Below are positions 9,099 through 17,510 of a stretch of DNA of 64,000 nucleotides, piece after piece. The stretch comes from Pseudonocardia alaniniphila. Lineage in GTDB: Bacteria > Actinomycetota > Actinomycetes > Mycobacteriales > Pseudonocardiaceae. Numbering within the stretch: the first letter of the stretch is position 1; the number at the start of each line of letters is the position of its first letter. Made by a program: the position numbers and the translations under genes. The notes beneath the pieces were generated by a model, which was not told the origin of the DNA, did no database searches, and saw only the letters and a list, made by a program, of their open reading frames with translations. The stretch is from contig NZ_JAKXMK010000023.1 in assembly GCF_022524485.1 (NCBI RefSeq), forward strand, positions 62,001 to 126,000, in the 5' to 3' direction.

Positions 9099-10247
9099 AT
9101 GTCGACAACCGGATCGCTACCACCGCCCACTGCTCGGGCTCGGGCCCTCGCCCCAGATCTCGGCCGCGGGGCAATGCTGGCGTTGATCGCGCTGGCGCAC
9201 GCGCAGGTGCTGGCCCGCGGCAGCGGCCCACTGACGAACGCCGTGGACGCGGCAGCGCAGACGGCGCTGACGTTGTTCGTGGACAGCAGGGGCTACCCGA
9301 TGTTCGCCGCCCTGTTCGGCTACGGGATGGTGCACATCCTGCGCCGGCAGACGGCAAACGGTGGGTGGGAGCAGGCACGCAGCGTGCTCCGCCGCAGGGG
9401 CGGCTGGCTGGTGCTCTTCGGGTTCGCCCACGTCCTGCTGCTGTTCCCCGGCGACATCCTCGCCTCATACGGGCTGCTCGCCGTGTGCCTGGTCGGTGCC
9501 CTCCGGTGGCGGGACGCACGACTGCTGACCGTCGCGTGCGTGGCCGGCGCGGTGGGCGCCCTGGTCTACGGCGCGGTGCTGACCGTGCCCTTCCCCGACT
9601 CAGCGGGAGCACCGGTCGACCCGTTGCTCTCCGCTGCCATCCGCGTGGCGTCGTTTCCGGTGCTCACACCCCTGAACGCGGTGATGGCGGCAGGCCCCGT
9701 GCTCGTCGGCGTATGGGCCGCCCGGCGCCACCTGCTCGACGAGCCCGAACGACACCGGCGGCTGCTGAGCCGTATCGCCGGGGTCGGCATCGCGGTCGCG
9801 GTGGTCGGTGCGCTACCCCAGATGCTGGTGACGACCGGACAGTGGGAGCCGGCGGGCGGGCTCCTCCTCGCCGCCGGGGCGCTGCACACCGCCACCGGGT
9901 ACGCGGGCGGGCTGGGATACGCCGCGCTGATCGGCGTCGTGGCCGCTCGGCTGAGCCGGACAGCCCGGCAGCACCGGCGTGACGGGCGAATCGTCACCGC
10001 TCTGCGTGCCTGTGGGCAGCGTTCGATGAGCTGCTACCTGGCGCAGTCCATCGCCTGGCTGGTGCTGTTCGAGCCGTACCTGGCCGACCTCGGTGGGCAG
10101 CTCGGGGTGGCCGCCGCTGCCGCCGTCGGACTCGCCGTGTGGGCGCTCACCGTGGTGGCCGCCGACCTGCTGCACCGCCTCGGCCGGCCCGGACCAGCAG
10201 AGACCCTGCTGCGCAGGCTCACCTACGGCAGCGCCGTGCACACCTAG
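9099..10247 (+). CDS. DUF418 family membrane protein
   Basis: A 382-residue integral membrane protein of the DUF418/acyltransferase-3-like type. It has about 9-10 hydrophobic helices, an early LALIALAHAQVLARG segment, FAALFGYGMVHILRR, and the DUF418 C-terminal block RACGQRSMSCYLAQSIAW. The function of the family is unknown; several members sit under TetR control. It is transcribed away from the TetR gene across two palindromic operators. Its TAG stop is shared as a CTAG with the stop of convergent manA. Confidence 0.85.
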   Translation: MSTTGSLPPPTARARALAPDLGRGAMLALIALAHAQVLARGSGPLTNAVDAAAQTALTLFVDSRGYPMFAALFGYGMVHILRRQTANGGWEQARSVLRRRGGWLVLFGFAHVLLLFPGDILASYGLLAVCLVGALRWRDARLLTVACVAGAVGALVYGAVLTVPFPDSAGAPVDPLLSAAIRVASFPVLTPLNAVMAAGPVLVGVWAARRHLLDEPERHRRLLSRIAGVGIAVAVVGALPQMLVTTGQWEPAGGLLLAAGALHTATGYAGGLGYAALIGVVAARLSRTARQHRRDGRIVTALRACGQRSMSCYLAQSIAWLVLFEPYLADLGGQLGVAAAAAVGLAVWALTVVAADLLHRLGRPGPAETLLRRLTYGSAVHT

Positions 10248-11458
10248 CCGAGGCCGTCGCCGGCGAGGAAGAGCTGGGTGCCTTCCACCAGCGGCTGCAC
10301 GGACAGCGCCGTCTCATGGGCCGCGAGCCACAGCGACCCACCACGGGTGATCTTCAGCTCCGTTCCAGGGGCACGCACGCAGGCCGAACCCGCCGTGCAC
10401 AGCAGAATCCGCGGACCGCCGTCGGGCACCGCCACCACCGCGCCATCGTCGCCGTCGGCCAGGCGGCGCAGGAGGAACTCCTTCGCGGGAGTGTCGTAGC
10501 GGATCCAGCCGGCGTCGGGCTCGCCCGTGAGCACCGGCGGAGGCCCGGCCGCGAAGTCGAGCACCCGGAGCAGTTCGGGCACGTCCACGTGCTTGGGCGT
10601 GAGGCCGCCGCGCAGGACGTTGTCGGAGTTGGCCATCAGTTCGATCCCGGCGCCCGACAGGTAGGCGTGCAGGTTCCCGGCGGGCAGGTACAGCGCCTCG
10701 CCCGGCGCCAGAGTGACACGGTTGAGCAGCAGCGCTGCCAGCACACCGGCATCCCCCGGGTAGCGCTCCGAGAGCTCGAGCACCGTGCGTGCCTCGGCGT
10801 GGAACTCGCCCCCGCTGCCGGCCAGCCGGATACAGCCGTCCTGCAGCGCGGGGACCAGCGTGTCGAGCATCGACTGTGGCAGGGTGATCCACGTGGTGAA
10901 CAACGCCCGGAGGCCGTCCTGGTCGGGCTGCGCGGCGAGCAGCTCGGCGTGCCCCGCCAGCTCCGGAACCTCGAGCTCGCGCAGCAGCCGCACCGTGGCT
11001 TCCAGCTTGCGGAACCCGACGAGAGCGTGGAACTCGGTGAGCGCGCAGATCAGCTCGGGCTTGTGGTTGGCGTCCCGGTAGTTGCGGTCGGCGGCGTCGC
11101 GCGGGATGCCCGCGGCGTCCTCGTGCGCGAAGCCCGTGCGCGCCTGCTCGATGCTCGGGTGCGCCTGAAGGGAGAGCGGCTCGTCGGCCGCGAGCACCTT
11201 GAGCAGGAACGGCAGCGTGGCGTCCCAGTGACCGCTGCGGTCCGTGCCGAGTAGGCGCTCCGGGTCGTCGCGGAGGGCGTCGAGGAGGGACGTGTGCGAG
11301 CCGTCCTCGTGCACCAGTCGCGACGGATCGGCCGGGTGCGCGCCGAACCAGAGCTCGGCCTGCGGATGTGGAGACGGCACTTCCTGGCCAAGAAGCTCGG
11401 CGATCACGGTTCGTGAGCCCCATGCATAGGCCCGTACCGGGTTGTCCAGCAGCTCCAC
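10244..11458 (-). CDS. manA: Mannose-6-phosphate isomerase, class I
   Basis: A 404-residue type I phosphomannose isomerase converting fructose-6-phosphate to mannose-6-phosphate, the entry to GDP-mannose and mannosylated cell-wall lipids. Family motifs visible are AYAWGS near the start, AELWFGAHP, PLSLQAHPS (metal ligands Gln and His), NHKPELICAL, and YLPAGNLHAYLSGAGIELMANSDNVLRGGLT. I chose the GTG at 11458 because homologues begin MELL-x-YAWGS and GAGGAGAG precedes it; a GTG at 11488 is possible. Synteny matches Rv3255c, downstream of the Rv3256c-like gene. Confidence 0.95.
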   Translation of the reverse strand: MELLDNPVRAYAWGSRTVIAELLGQEVPSPHPQAELWFGAHPADPSRLVHEDGSHTSLLDALRDDPERLLGTDRSGHWDATLPFLLKVLAADEPLSLQAHPSIEQARTGFAHEDAAGIPRDAADRNYRDANHKPELICALTEFHALVGFRKLEATVRLLRELEVPELAGHAELLAAQPDQDGLRALFTTWITLPQSMLDTLVPALQDGCIRLAGSGGEFHAEARTVLELSERYPGDAGVLAALLLNRVTLAPGEALYLPAGNLHAYLSGAGIELMANSDNVLRGGLTPKHVDVPELLRVLDFAAGPPPVLTGEPDAGWIRYDTPAKEFLLRRLADGDDGAVVAVPDGGPRILLCTAGSACVRAPGTELKITRGGSLWLAAHETALSVQPLVEGTQLFLAGDGLG

Positions 11459-11465
11459 GGTCTCG

Positions 11466-12599
11466 TCAGCTCTCCTCACGTCCGGCACCGGTGGAAAGGT
11501 GCCCCGGATCGATCGAGCGGGTGGCCAGCCCGAGGTACACCGCCGCCACGTCGAAACGCGACGCGAGGAGGCCGGCCCTCAACAACGGTGCGTGCGGCAC
11601 CCCGCGGGCGATCTCGTCCACCGGATGCACCACATCGGCCGACTGCCACATGCGGCCGGCGCGGCGGAGCGTCACCTGGCCAGGGTCCTCCTCGACGGTG
11701 GCGAGCAGGACCAGTCGCGGCGGGGGTGCCTCCGCACCACCGTCCGGGTCGTCGAACGGGTCGTGGAAGACATCCGACTCCCTGGCCGCGTGGTCGATCG
11801 CGCGGAGCAGGCCGGTGGCGGTGGCGGCCCGGCCGACCTCGTCGGCGTGGGCCACCACACCGGCGTGCGTGGCCAGTGCACCGGCCGCGTGGACGGCGGC
11901 GGCCGCGCCGAGTGGGTCGGTGCCCCACAACAGCGGAGTGCGGTCGGCGAGACGCAGTGCGAGCGACTTCGCGGGGTTCATGAACGGCTCGTGGGCCGGC
12001 TGGTTGCGTTCCGCCTCGGTGTCGAGTTGGTCGGCCAGCGCGTCGAGACCTGGGTCCAGCGGACTGGAGAGCAGTTCGAGGGAACCCACCACCGAGAGCC
12101 CGACGGCCAGCGCCCGCGGAAGGTCGAGCCCCGGAGGAACGGGTATGCGCTGCTCGACAAGCCGGGCGCGGCCCGCTCCGGCCGAGGCGACCGGGCCGTC
12201 CGTCGGCGCGGAGAGCACGACCTCCGCACCCCGGCGCACCGCGAACGCCACCCCGTCGGCGAGGTCCACGTCGTCGGCGTCGGCCGTGTGGGCGACCACC
12301 ACGTCGAGCGGTCCGATCCAGGACGGCACGGTGTCCACCACGACGACCGGGACCGGAGACGACGGGCCGAGCACCGCGGTGAGCAGCCCTGCGGCCGGGC
12401 CGGAAGCACCCGGCCTGCGCACGAGCACCAGCGCCCGCGGACGCGCGCCCGCGAGGTCGCCGACCCTGGCGTCGGCCGCGCCCTGCGCTGCTGACCGGAC
12501 CTGTGCGCCCGCCGTGGCAGCACCACGCAGCACGCCTCCCGTGTCGAGAGCCGTGAGCGCCCGCGGATCGGCGAGCAGGATGTCGTCGAGCACCGTCAC
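11466..12599 (-). CDS. Rv3256c/TobH-like SIS-type protein
   Basis: A 377-residue homologue of the conserved actinobacterial protein between ManA and phosphomannomutase (Rv3256c position). It resembles a phosphosugar-isomerase (SIS) fold: an N-terminal region with LVLVRRPGASGPAAGLL and VVVVDTVPSWIGPLDVVVAHT, and a C-terminal half with ALRLADRTPLLWG. The typical catalytic residues of phosphoglucose or phosphomannose isomerase are not obvious, so catalysis is uncertain. Its GTG overlaps the Trm112 stop (GTGA), showing translational coupling. A role in mannose-phosphate metabolism is inferred from context. Confidence 0.8.
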   Translation of the reverse strand: MTVLDDILLADPRALTALDTGGVLRGAATAGAQVRSAAQGAADARVGDLAGARPRALVLVRRPGASGPAAGLLTAVLGPSSPVPVVVVDTVPSWIGPLDVVVAHTADADDVDLADGVAFAVRRGAEVVLSAPTDGPVASAGAGRARLVEQRIPVPPGLDLPRALAVGLSVVGSLELLSSPLDPGLDALADQLDTEAERNQPAHEPFMNPAKSLALRLADRTPLLWGTDPLGAAAAVHAAGALATHAGVVAHADEVGRAATATGLLRAIDHAARESDVFHDPFDDPDGGAEAPPPRLVLLATVEEDPGQVTLRRAGRMWQSADVVHPVDEIARGVPHAPLLRAGLLASRFDVAAVYLGLATRSIDPGHLSTGAGREES

Positions 12600-12817
12600 A
12601 CGCCGACCACGCCGGAATCAGGGGGGTCGGCCGGCATGATCGCCTCGTCGAGCAGCAGCACCGGCACGCCGTCGACCACCGGGAAACCTCGGCCGCACGA
12701 CGTGCAGGTGAGCACGTCGGCGGAGGGGTCACCGGGAGTGCCTGCCCGCAACGGCGCGTGGTCGTCGGACGGGCAGGCCAGGATGTCCATCAGCTGTGGG
12801 TCGAGCTCTACGGCCAC
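12596..12817 (-). CDS. Trm112 family small zinc-ribbon-like protein
   Basis: A 73-residue Trm112-type protein with ILACPSDD, LTCTSCGRGFPVVDGVPVLLLDEA. Only three of the usual four zinc-ribbon cysteines are present, since CPxC is replaced by CPSD, so metal binding may be altered. Members act as small activators or partners of methyltransferases, but here the gene is embedded in the mannose operon as in mycobacteria. The GTG at 12817 follows AGAGGAAG. The stop overlaps the next gene's start. Confidence 0.85.
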   Translation of the reverse strand: MAVELDPQLMDILACPSDDHAPLRAGTPGDPSADVLTCTSCGRGFPVVDGVPVLLLDEAIMPADPPDSGVVGV

Positions 12818-12937
12818 GGTCTTCCTCTTTCTCTGCGGGCGGCTCCGCGGGCAGATCCGTACCCCGCGATGCTGCCAGGGCGAAGCGCGGAGCGCCGGGT
12901 CCATCCGACAGCCATTTTGTGCCCCCGGAGGAGCTCG

Positions 12938-14299
12938 CTATGCGCGGATGACCGAGAGGACCTCGTCACGCAGGACGGCGACGGCGGCGTCGTCGGCCGC
13001 CTCGACGTTGAGCCGCAGCAACGGCTCGGTGTTGGAAGCGCGCACGTTGAACCAGGAACCGTCGGGAAGTGCGACGGTGAGCCCGTCGAGCTCGTCGAAC
13101 TCGACGCCGTCGCGATCGGAGTAGCGCTGCTTGATGGCGGCGATGCTCGCGGCCTGGTCGGCGACCGTGGAGTTGACCTCACCGGACGCGGCGTACCGCT
13201 CGTAGGCGGACATCAGCTGCGAGATCGGGCGCTCGTCCTCACCCAGCGCAGCGAGCACGTGCAGCGCGGCGAGCATGCCGGAGTCGGCGTTCCAGAACTC
13301 GCGGAAGTAGTAGTGGGCCGAGTGCTCCCCACCGAACACCGCACCGGTCTCGGCCATCGTCTGCTTGATGAACGAATGGCCCACGCGGGTGCGGACCGCC
13401 CGGCCGCCGTGCTCGGCGACGAGCTCGGGGACGGCCCGGGACGTGATGAGGTTGTGGATCACTGCGGCGCCGGGCGCCTTGGCGAGCTCGCGGACGGCCA
13501 CCAGCCCCGTGATGGCGCTCGGGCTGACGGGACCGCCCAGCTCGTCGACCACGAAGCAGCGGTCGGCGTCGCCGTCGAAGGCGAGCCCGATGTCGGCCCC
13601 CTCCTCCACGACCCGCTTCTGCAGGTCCACGAGGTTGGCCGGGTCGAGCGGGTTGGCCTCGTGGTTGGGGAAGGTGCCGTCGAGCTCGAAGTACATCGGC
13701 ACCACGTCGAACGGCAGCGGCACCAGCACGGCGGGCACCGTGAAGCCGCCCATCCCGTTGCCGGCGTCGACCACGACCCGCAACCGGCGACTGCCCGACA
13801 GATCGACGAGCTCGCGCAGGTACTCGGCGTACCCGGCGAGCATGTCGTCGCGCTCGGTGATGCTGCCGCCCCCCGGGCCTGCCGGCACCCCGGCCTCGAC
13901 GGCCTGCCGGATAGCGGCGAGCCCGGTGTCCTGGCCGATCGGCACAGCGCCGGCGCGGCACAGCTTGATGCCGTTGTATCTGGCCGGGTTGTGGCTCGCG
14001 GTGAACATCGCGCCCGGCAGACCGAGCGTGCCGGAGGCGAAGTAGAGCATGTCGGTGCTGGCCAGGCCGATGGAGACGACGTCGAGACCCTGTGCCGTCA
14101 CACCCTCGGCGAACGCGGCCGCCAGCTCGGGGGAGCTCGCACGCATGTCGTGGCCGATCACGACACCGCTCGCGCCTTCCGCACGCATGAGGGACGCCAT
14201 GGCGGCGCCGATGTCCCGGACGGTCGGGCCGTCGAGCTGGTCACCGACAACGCCACGGATGTCGTAGGCCTTCACGATGGCCGACAGGTCAGCTGCCAC
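12938..14299 (-). CDS. manB: Phosphomannomutase/phosphoglucomutase
   Basis: A 453-residue alpha-D-phosphohexomutase converting mannose-6-phosphate to mannose-1-phosphate. All four signatures are present: KAYDIRG near the N-terminus, the phosphoserine loop MFTASHNPARYNGIK, the metal-binding loop FDGDADRCF, and the sugar/phosphate loops GGEHSAHYYF and VRASNTEPLLRLN. The GTG at 14299 is chosen because VAADLSAIVKAYDIRG matches family starts; there is little ribosome-site signal. It is upstream of Trm112, the SIS-like protein and ManA on the same strand. Confidence 0.95.
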   Translation of the reverse strand: MAADLSAIVKAYDIRGVVGDQLDGPTVRDIGAAMASLMRAEGASGVVIGHDMRASSPELAAAFAEGVTAQGLDVVSIGLASTDMLYFASGTLGLPGAMFTASHNPARYNGIKLCRAGAVPIGQDTGLAAIRQAVEAGVPAGPGGGSITERDDMLAGYAEYLRELVDLSGSRRLRVVVDAGNGMGGFTVPAVLVPLPFDVVPMYFELDGTFPNHEANPLDPANLVDLQKRVVEEGADIGLAFDGDADRCFVVDELGGPVSPSAITGLVAVRELAKAPGAAVIHNLITSRAVPELVAEHGGRAVRTRVGHSFIKQTMAETGAVFGGEHSAHYYFREFWNADSGMLAALHVLAALGEDERPISQLMSAYERYAASGEVNSTVADQAASIAAIKQRYSDRDGVEFDELDGLTVALPDGSWFNVRASNTEPLLRLNVEAADDAAVAVLRDEVLSVIRA

Positions 14300-14355
14300 G
14301 GGGGGAGACCCTAGCGGGCTCTGCGCGAGGGGCGCAGGCAGTCGCCCGGGCGCGT

Positions 14356-14712
14356 TCAGTCCTCCACCGGTCCGGGGAGTACGCGCAGATGGCCGCGCCG
14401 CCCGGTGCCTGTGGTGGGGGCGACGTCGACCGGACGGTCCACCCGGCCGGCCTCCCGCACGGCCTCGGCCAGCGCCGTGAGGTCGTCGTTGCTGGGCTGT
14501 GGCGGGGCGAACTCGCCCTCGAACCGCACGACCTCCCAGCCGCGCGGCGCGGTTAGGCGGTGGGCGTGCTTCGTACACAAATCGTATGAATGCGGCTCGG
14601 CCTGGGTGGCCAACGGGCCCACGACCGCCGTGGAGTCGGCGTAGACGTAGGTGAGCGTGGCCACCGCGAGCTCGGTGCACCCGGTCCGCGAACACCGCCG
14701 CACACTCAGCAC
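14356..14712 (-). CDS. DUF3499 family protein (Rv3258c-like)
   Basis: A 118-residue protein with an N-terminal RRCSRTGCTELAVATLTYVY motif and the conserved segment STAVVGPLATQAEPHSYDLC-x2-HA. Cysteines at the CSRTGC and DLC positions could bind a metal. This is the conserved actinobacterial Rv3258c family, of unknown function. Start candidates are GTGs at 14712 and 14703; the longer is given. It lies between phosphomannomutase and the divergent metallopeptidase-like gene, as in mycobacteria. Confidence 0.85.
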   Translation of the reverse strand: MLSVRRCSRTGCTELAVATLTYVYADSTAVVGPLATQAEPHSYDLCTKHAHRLTAPRGWEVVRFEGEFAPPQPSNDDLTALAEAVREAGRVDRPVDVAPTTGTGRRGHLRVLPGPVED

Positions 14713-14804
14713 GCCTCTGACGATAGCGCTTCGACGGTCCTTGATCCCACCGCGACGCGCGGACGTCGCTGGCGGCCGGCGCCCGGAGCCGTAGGATCGC
14801 GCGG

Positions 14805-15284
14805 GTGACCACAGCGCGCCGCACGCTGCGCCGCTCACCCCGTCGGCGGGACCGGCGCGGGCGCGGGTTGCGTGGGCTGATGTACCCGGCCACCACCCCG
14901 GCCTCACGCACCCGGGCCGAGAAGTTCGACGCACTGGTGCTGGAGGCGCTCGAACCGATCGAGCTGCGCTGGGGCAGCGAGCTCGCCGAGCTCGACCTCG
15001 CTGTGGACGAGGTGCCGGAGGTCGACGTGACGTCCCCCGACGAAGTGGTCTGGGGGCAGGGCGTGCTGTCCGACGTCGGAGTGCCGCTCGCCCAGCTGGT
15101 GCCGGCGGGCGTCGACCCCGAGGGCCTCCCGTCACGCGCACGGATCGTGCTCTACCGGCGCCCTCTGGAAGCGCGGGCCCGTGGCGGAGCAGACCTGGCC
15201 GATCTGCTGCACGAGGTGCTCGTGGAGCAGGTGGCGGAGTACCTGAACATCGAGCCGGACGCGGTGGACGGCGGCGCCGAGTAG
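14805..15284 (+). CDS. Metallopeptidase-like (zincin) family protein with degenerate active site
   Basis: A 159-residue homologue of Rv3259. An Arg-rich N-terminal tail is followed by TRAEKFDALVLEALEPIE and RIVLYRRPLEAR, both typical of the small zincin family usually carrying HExxH. At the expected site the sequence reads LHEVLVEQVAEYLNIEP, so HExxH is absent and proteolysis is not supported. Loss of this motif may be general in the actinobacterial branch. The GTG at 14805 starts a gene divergent from DUF3499, with about 90 bp of shared promoter space. Confidence 0.8.
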   Translation: MTTARRTLRRSPRRRDRRGRGLRGLMYPATTPASRTRAEKFDALVLEALEPIELRWGSELAELDLAVDEVPEVDVTSPDEVVWGQGVLSDVGVPLAQLVPAGVDPEGLPSRARIVLYRRPLEARARGGADLADLLHEVLVEQVAEYLNIEPDAVDGGAE

Positions 15285-15435
15285 CGCCGGAAGCGCGGTG
15301 ATCGTCATTTCGGGACGAACACCCGCACAACGCACGGGCTCCGGTCCACAAACAATGATCAAGAAACGACTTCGCGACACTTGATCCGGGAACGTGCCCG
15401 AACTTCCCGCGGCTCTTATCGATCGTCGAAACTCA

Positions 15436-15479
15436 ACCGGCGGGCGCTGCCCCTCCCCCAGGGCAGCGAACCCGCCGGT
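15436..15479. terminator. Strong stem-loop between convergent genes, probable bidirectional terminator
   Basis: In the 373-bp gap 15285-15657 a stem is formed by ACCGGCGGG + CGCTGCCC pairing with GGGCAGCG + CCCGCCGGT, with an 8-nt loop and a 2-nt bulge (aa). All 17 pairs are perfect. It separates the metallopeptidase-like gene (+) from whiB (-), so a bidirectional terminator is likely, although no U-tract follows. A weaker inverted repeat (GATCAAG/CTTGATC at 15357-15386) lies upstream. I see no gene in the rest of the gap. Confidence 0.6.
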
Positions 15480-15657
15480 GTCCGACACGGTGCCCGGCGC
15501 TCGCCCGGAACTGCCGGCCGATCGACTACCCCACCCGGTTCCGTGTCACCTCGGTGGTGACGGATCCGGCGCACGGACGGCTGCTGGCGCCGGCGATGCT
15601 GTTCAGGGTGCTGAGGGCGGCTTCTCCGGTCCGACGAGGCCGGGGACCGTGTGGGGC

Positions 15658-15990
15658 TCAGACAGCGGCGCGGCGCAACCTGCGCCGCTCACGCTCGGAG
15701 AGACCGCCCCAGATCCCGAAACGCTCGTCGTGGGCGAGTGCGTACTCCAGGCACTCGGCCCGCACCTCGCATCCCGAGCAGATCCGCTTGGCCTCTCGTG
15801 TGGAGCCGCCCTTCTCGGGGAAGAACGCCTCCGGATCGGTCTGCGCGCAGAGAGCGCGCTCTTGCCAATCCTGCTCCTCGGCCTCCTCCTCGCCGAGGGA
15901 TACAACCGCCTCTCCGAACGGATCGAGAGCCGGGAACGGCACACCCGCCGTAGTCCCGACCAGCTCCATCGTGGCTGTGATCACGTTCAC
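15658..15990 (-). CDS. whiB2: WhiB family iron-sulfur transcriptional regulator (WhiB2-like)
   Basis: A 110-residue WhiB protein. It has the four-cysteine [4Fe-4S] ligand set: RALCAQTDPEAFFPEKGG, then KRICSGCEVRAECLEYAL. The GIWGG turn and a basic tail (ERERRRLRRAAV) follow, which contact the sigma factor and DNA. The near-identity of the core to WhiB2/WhmD and the synteny with Rv3260c support the assignment; the family controls division and septation genes. The GTG at 15990 has GGGGAGG 7 bp upstream. It is divergent from an M50 protease gene. Confidence 0.93.
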   Translation of the reverse strand: MNVITATMELVGTTAGVPFPALDPFGEAVVSLGEEEAEEQDWQERALCAQTDPEAFFPEKGGSTREAKRICSGCEVRAECLEYALAHDERFGIWGGLSERERRRLRRAAV

Positions 15991-16057
15991 TCGCCTACCT
16001 CCCCGCACCCCGGCGAATGGCTGCCCGCGGGGATCCGTCGGTCCCCCACCCCTGAAT

Positions 16058-16083
16058 AACAGCGATGTAAGTACAGCGCTGTT
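16058..16083. promoter_or_regulatory. Inverted repeat in the whiB2/M50 divergent promoter
   Basis: AACAGCG and its complement CGCTGTT are separated by 12 bp in the 173-bp region between whiB2 and the M50 protease gene, about 70 bp upstream of the whiB2 start. It could be an operator for a dimeric regulator of whiB2, but no family can be named. Confidence 0.35.
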
Positions 16084-16163
16084 AGTCCGGCCTTGGCAAG
16101 CTGAAGCTGCCGTCCGGGTGATGCAGTCCACCCGGTCGGTCGTCCGATCAGCACAATGGTCCG

Positions 16164-16937
16164 GTGCGCCACGTATCGAAGACGGTCAGCCCGTGGTTCC
16201 TACTCCTCCTGGCCGTGACGATCGGGGGCGCTGTACTGACTGTGATCGGTACTCCGCAGATCCTGATCTCCGGAACGTCCGTGCTGCTCACCACGGGTGT
16301 CGTGCTCCTCGTACTGGGTGGCTGGGCGGTGTCGTTGTGCCTGCACGAGTTCGGTCATGCGTACGTCGCCTACCGCGGCGGCGACCTCTCGGTACGCCAC
16401 AAGGGGTATCTGACGCTCGACATCCGCCGCTACACGGATGTCGGACTGTCCTTCGTCCTCCCAATCGTCTTCCTCCTGCTGGGTGGTATTCCGCTACCGG
16501 GAGGCGCGGTGTGGATCGAGCAAGGCGCGATCCGCTCCCGCGCGATGCGGAGCTTGGTGTCACTTGCAGGCCCCTCGATAAATCTCGTGATCGGAGCGTT
16601 ACTCACCGCCGCCGTCGCCCTGGCGCCGATGAGCTACGGACTCGCGGTGGGTCTGTCCTGTCTCGCCTTGATCCAAGTACTCGCGTTCGTCCTGAACATC
16701 CTCCCGATTCCCGGTCTCGACGGTTTCGGGGTACTCGAGCCGTTCCTGTCCATGCCCGCGCGGCGGCTGGCGGCTCAGGTTCGCCCATGGGCACCGATCG
16801 TGCTGTTCCTTCTGATCATCGGCGTACCCGGGGTGTCACAACTGTTCTTCGAGGTCGGCGGTGCGGTCTACTCCGCGATCGGAGGCGACTTCAGCCTCGC
16901 GGCCGACGGCTATGACCAGCTGCTCTTCTGGCGCTGA
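16164..16937 (+). CDS. Site-2 protease family (M50) membrane metalloprotease
   Basis: A 257-residue membrane protein with about 5-6 hydrophobic helices. The zinc-binding motif HEFGH is at about residue 63 within SLCLHEFGHAYVAYRGG, and the third-ligand region ILPIPGLDGF is near residue 180. Both M50 motifs are intact. It lacks a PDZ domain, so it belongs to the short sporulation-IVFB-like group, and its substrate is unknown. The GTG at 16164 starts it divergently from whiB2. In M. tuberculosis, whiB2 is followed directly by fbiA, so this gene and the NUDIX gene are insertions relative to that order. Confidence 0.88.
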   Translation: MRHVSKTVSPWFLLLLAVTIGGAVLTVIGTPQILISGTSVLLTTGVVLLVLGGWAVSLCLHEFGHAYVAYRGGDLSVRHKGYLTLDIRRYTDVGLSFVLPIVFLLLGGIPLPGGAVWIEQGAIRSRAMRSLVSLAGPSINLVIGALLTAAVALAPMSYGLAVGLSCLALIQVLAFVLNILPIPGLDGFGVLEPFLSMPARRLAAQVRPWAPIVLFLLIIGVPGVSQLFFEVGGAVYSAIGGDFSLAADGYDQLLFWR

Positions 16938-16958
16938 CCAGGGCAGGAGCGGGCCCGC

Positions 16959-17510
16959 TCAGCCCACCGATGCGTGGCGCTCGCGGGCGAGGGCGACCAT
17001 CGTCGCCACGGTGTCGGCGTCGTCGGGAAGCGCATCGATCGGCCACCACCGCAGGTCGTCGGATTCGGCGCTGATGCGCGCCACCGCGCCCGCCGGCGCA
17101 CGCACGAGGTACCGGACGTCGAGATGGTGCGTCGGCACGCCGAGCGAGCAGGTGACCGGGTGGACGTTCACGTGCAGTGGCGCCTGGTCGATACGGAGCC
17201 CCTCGATGCCCGACTCCTCCGTCGCCTCGCGCAGCGCCGCGTCCCGCAGCGAGGCGTCCCCGTCCTCGCAGTGACCGCCGAGCTGCAACCACCGCCCGAC
17301 CCGCGGGTGCAGGGTGAGCAGCGTCCGCTCGCCGCCGGCGTCCAGAACCAGCGCCGAGGCCGTCAGATGCCCCGGCACGCACGCCCGCGAGCACGCATCG
17401 TCGGGTCGTGCCGCGAGGAACGCGAGCAGGGCGTGCTGGAGCGCGCGCTGCCCCTCCTGCGCGGGCGCCCAAGCGCGTAGCTCAGCAGCGGCCGTCGCCG
17501 CCGCTACCAC
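16959..17510 (-). CDS. NUDIX hydrolase
   Basis: A 183-residue NUDIX protein. The Nudix box reads [27 protein letters not shown] across residues 77-103, fitting GX5EX7REUXEEXGU. An N-terminal helical segment precedes [28 protein letters not shown]. It would cleave a nucleoside-diphosphate-linked compound; no substrate-selective residues could be assigned. The GTG at 17510 overlaps the fbiB stop by 7 bp, so it is the third gene of the fbiA-fbiB operon. Confidence 0.9.
   Translation of the reverse strand: MVAAATAAAELRAWAPAQEGQRALQHALLAFLAARPDDACSRACVPGHLTASALVLDAGGERTLLTLHPRVGRWLQLGGHCEDGDASLRDAALREATEESGIEGLRIDQAPLHVNVHPVTCSLGVPTHHLDVRYLVRAPAGAVARISAESDDLRWWPIDALPDDADTVATMVALARERHASVG

Noticed and set aside
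15357-15386. GATCAAG/CTTGATC inverted repeat as an operator
   Set aside because: It is far from either neighbouring start codon and lies upstream of the strong terminator-like stem; no gene is obviously controlled.
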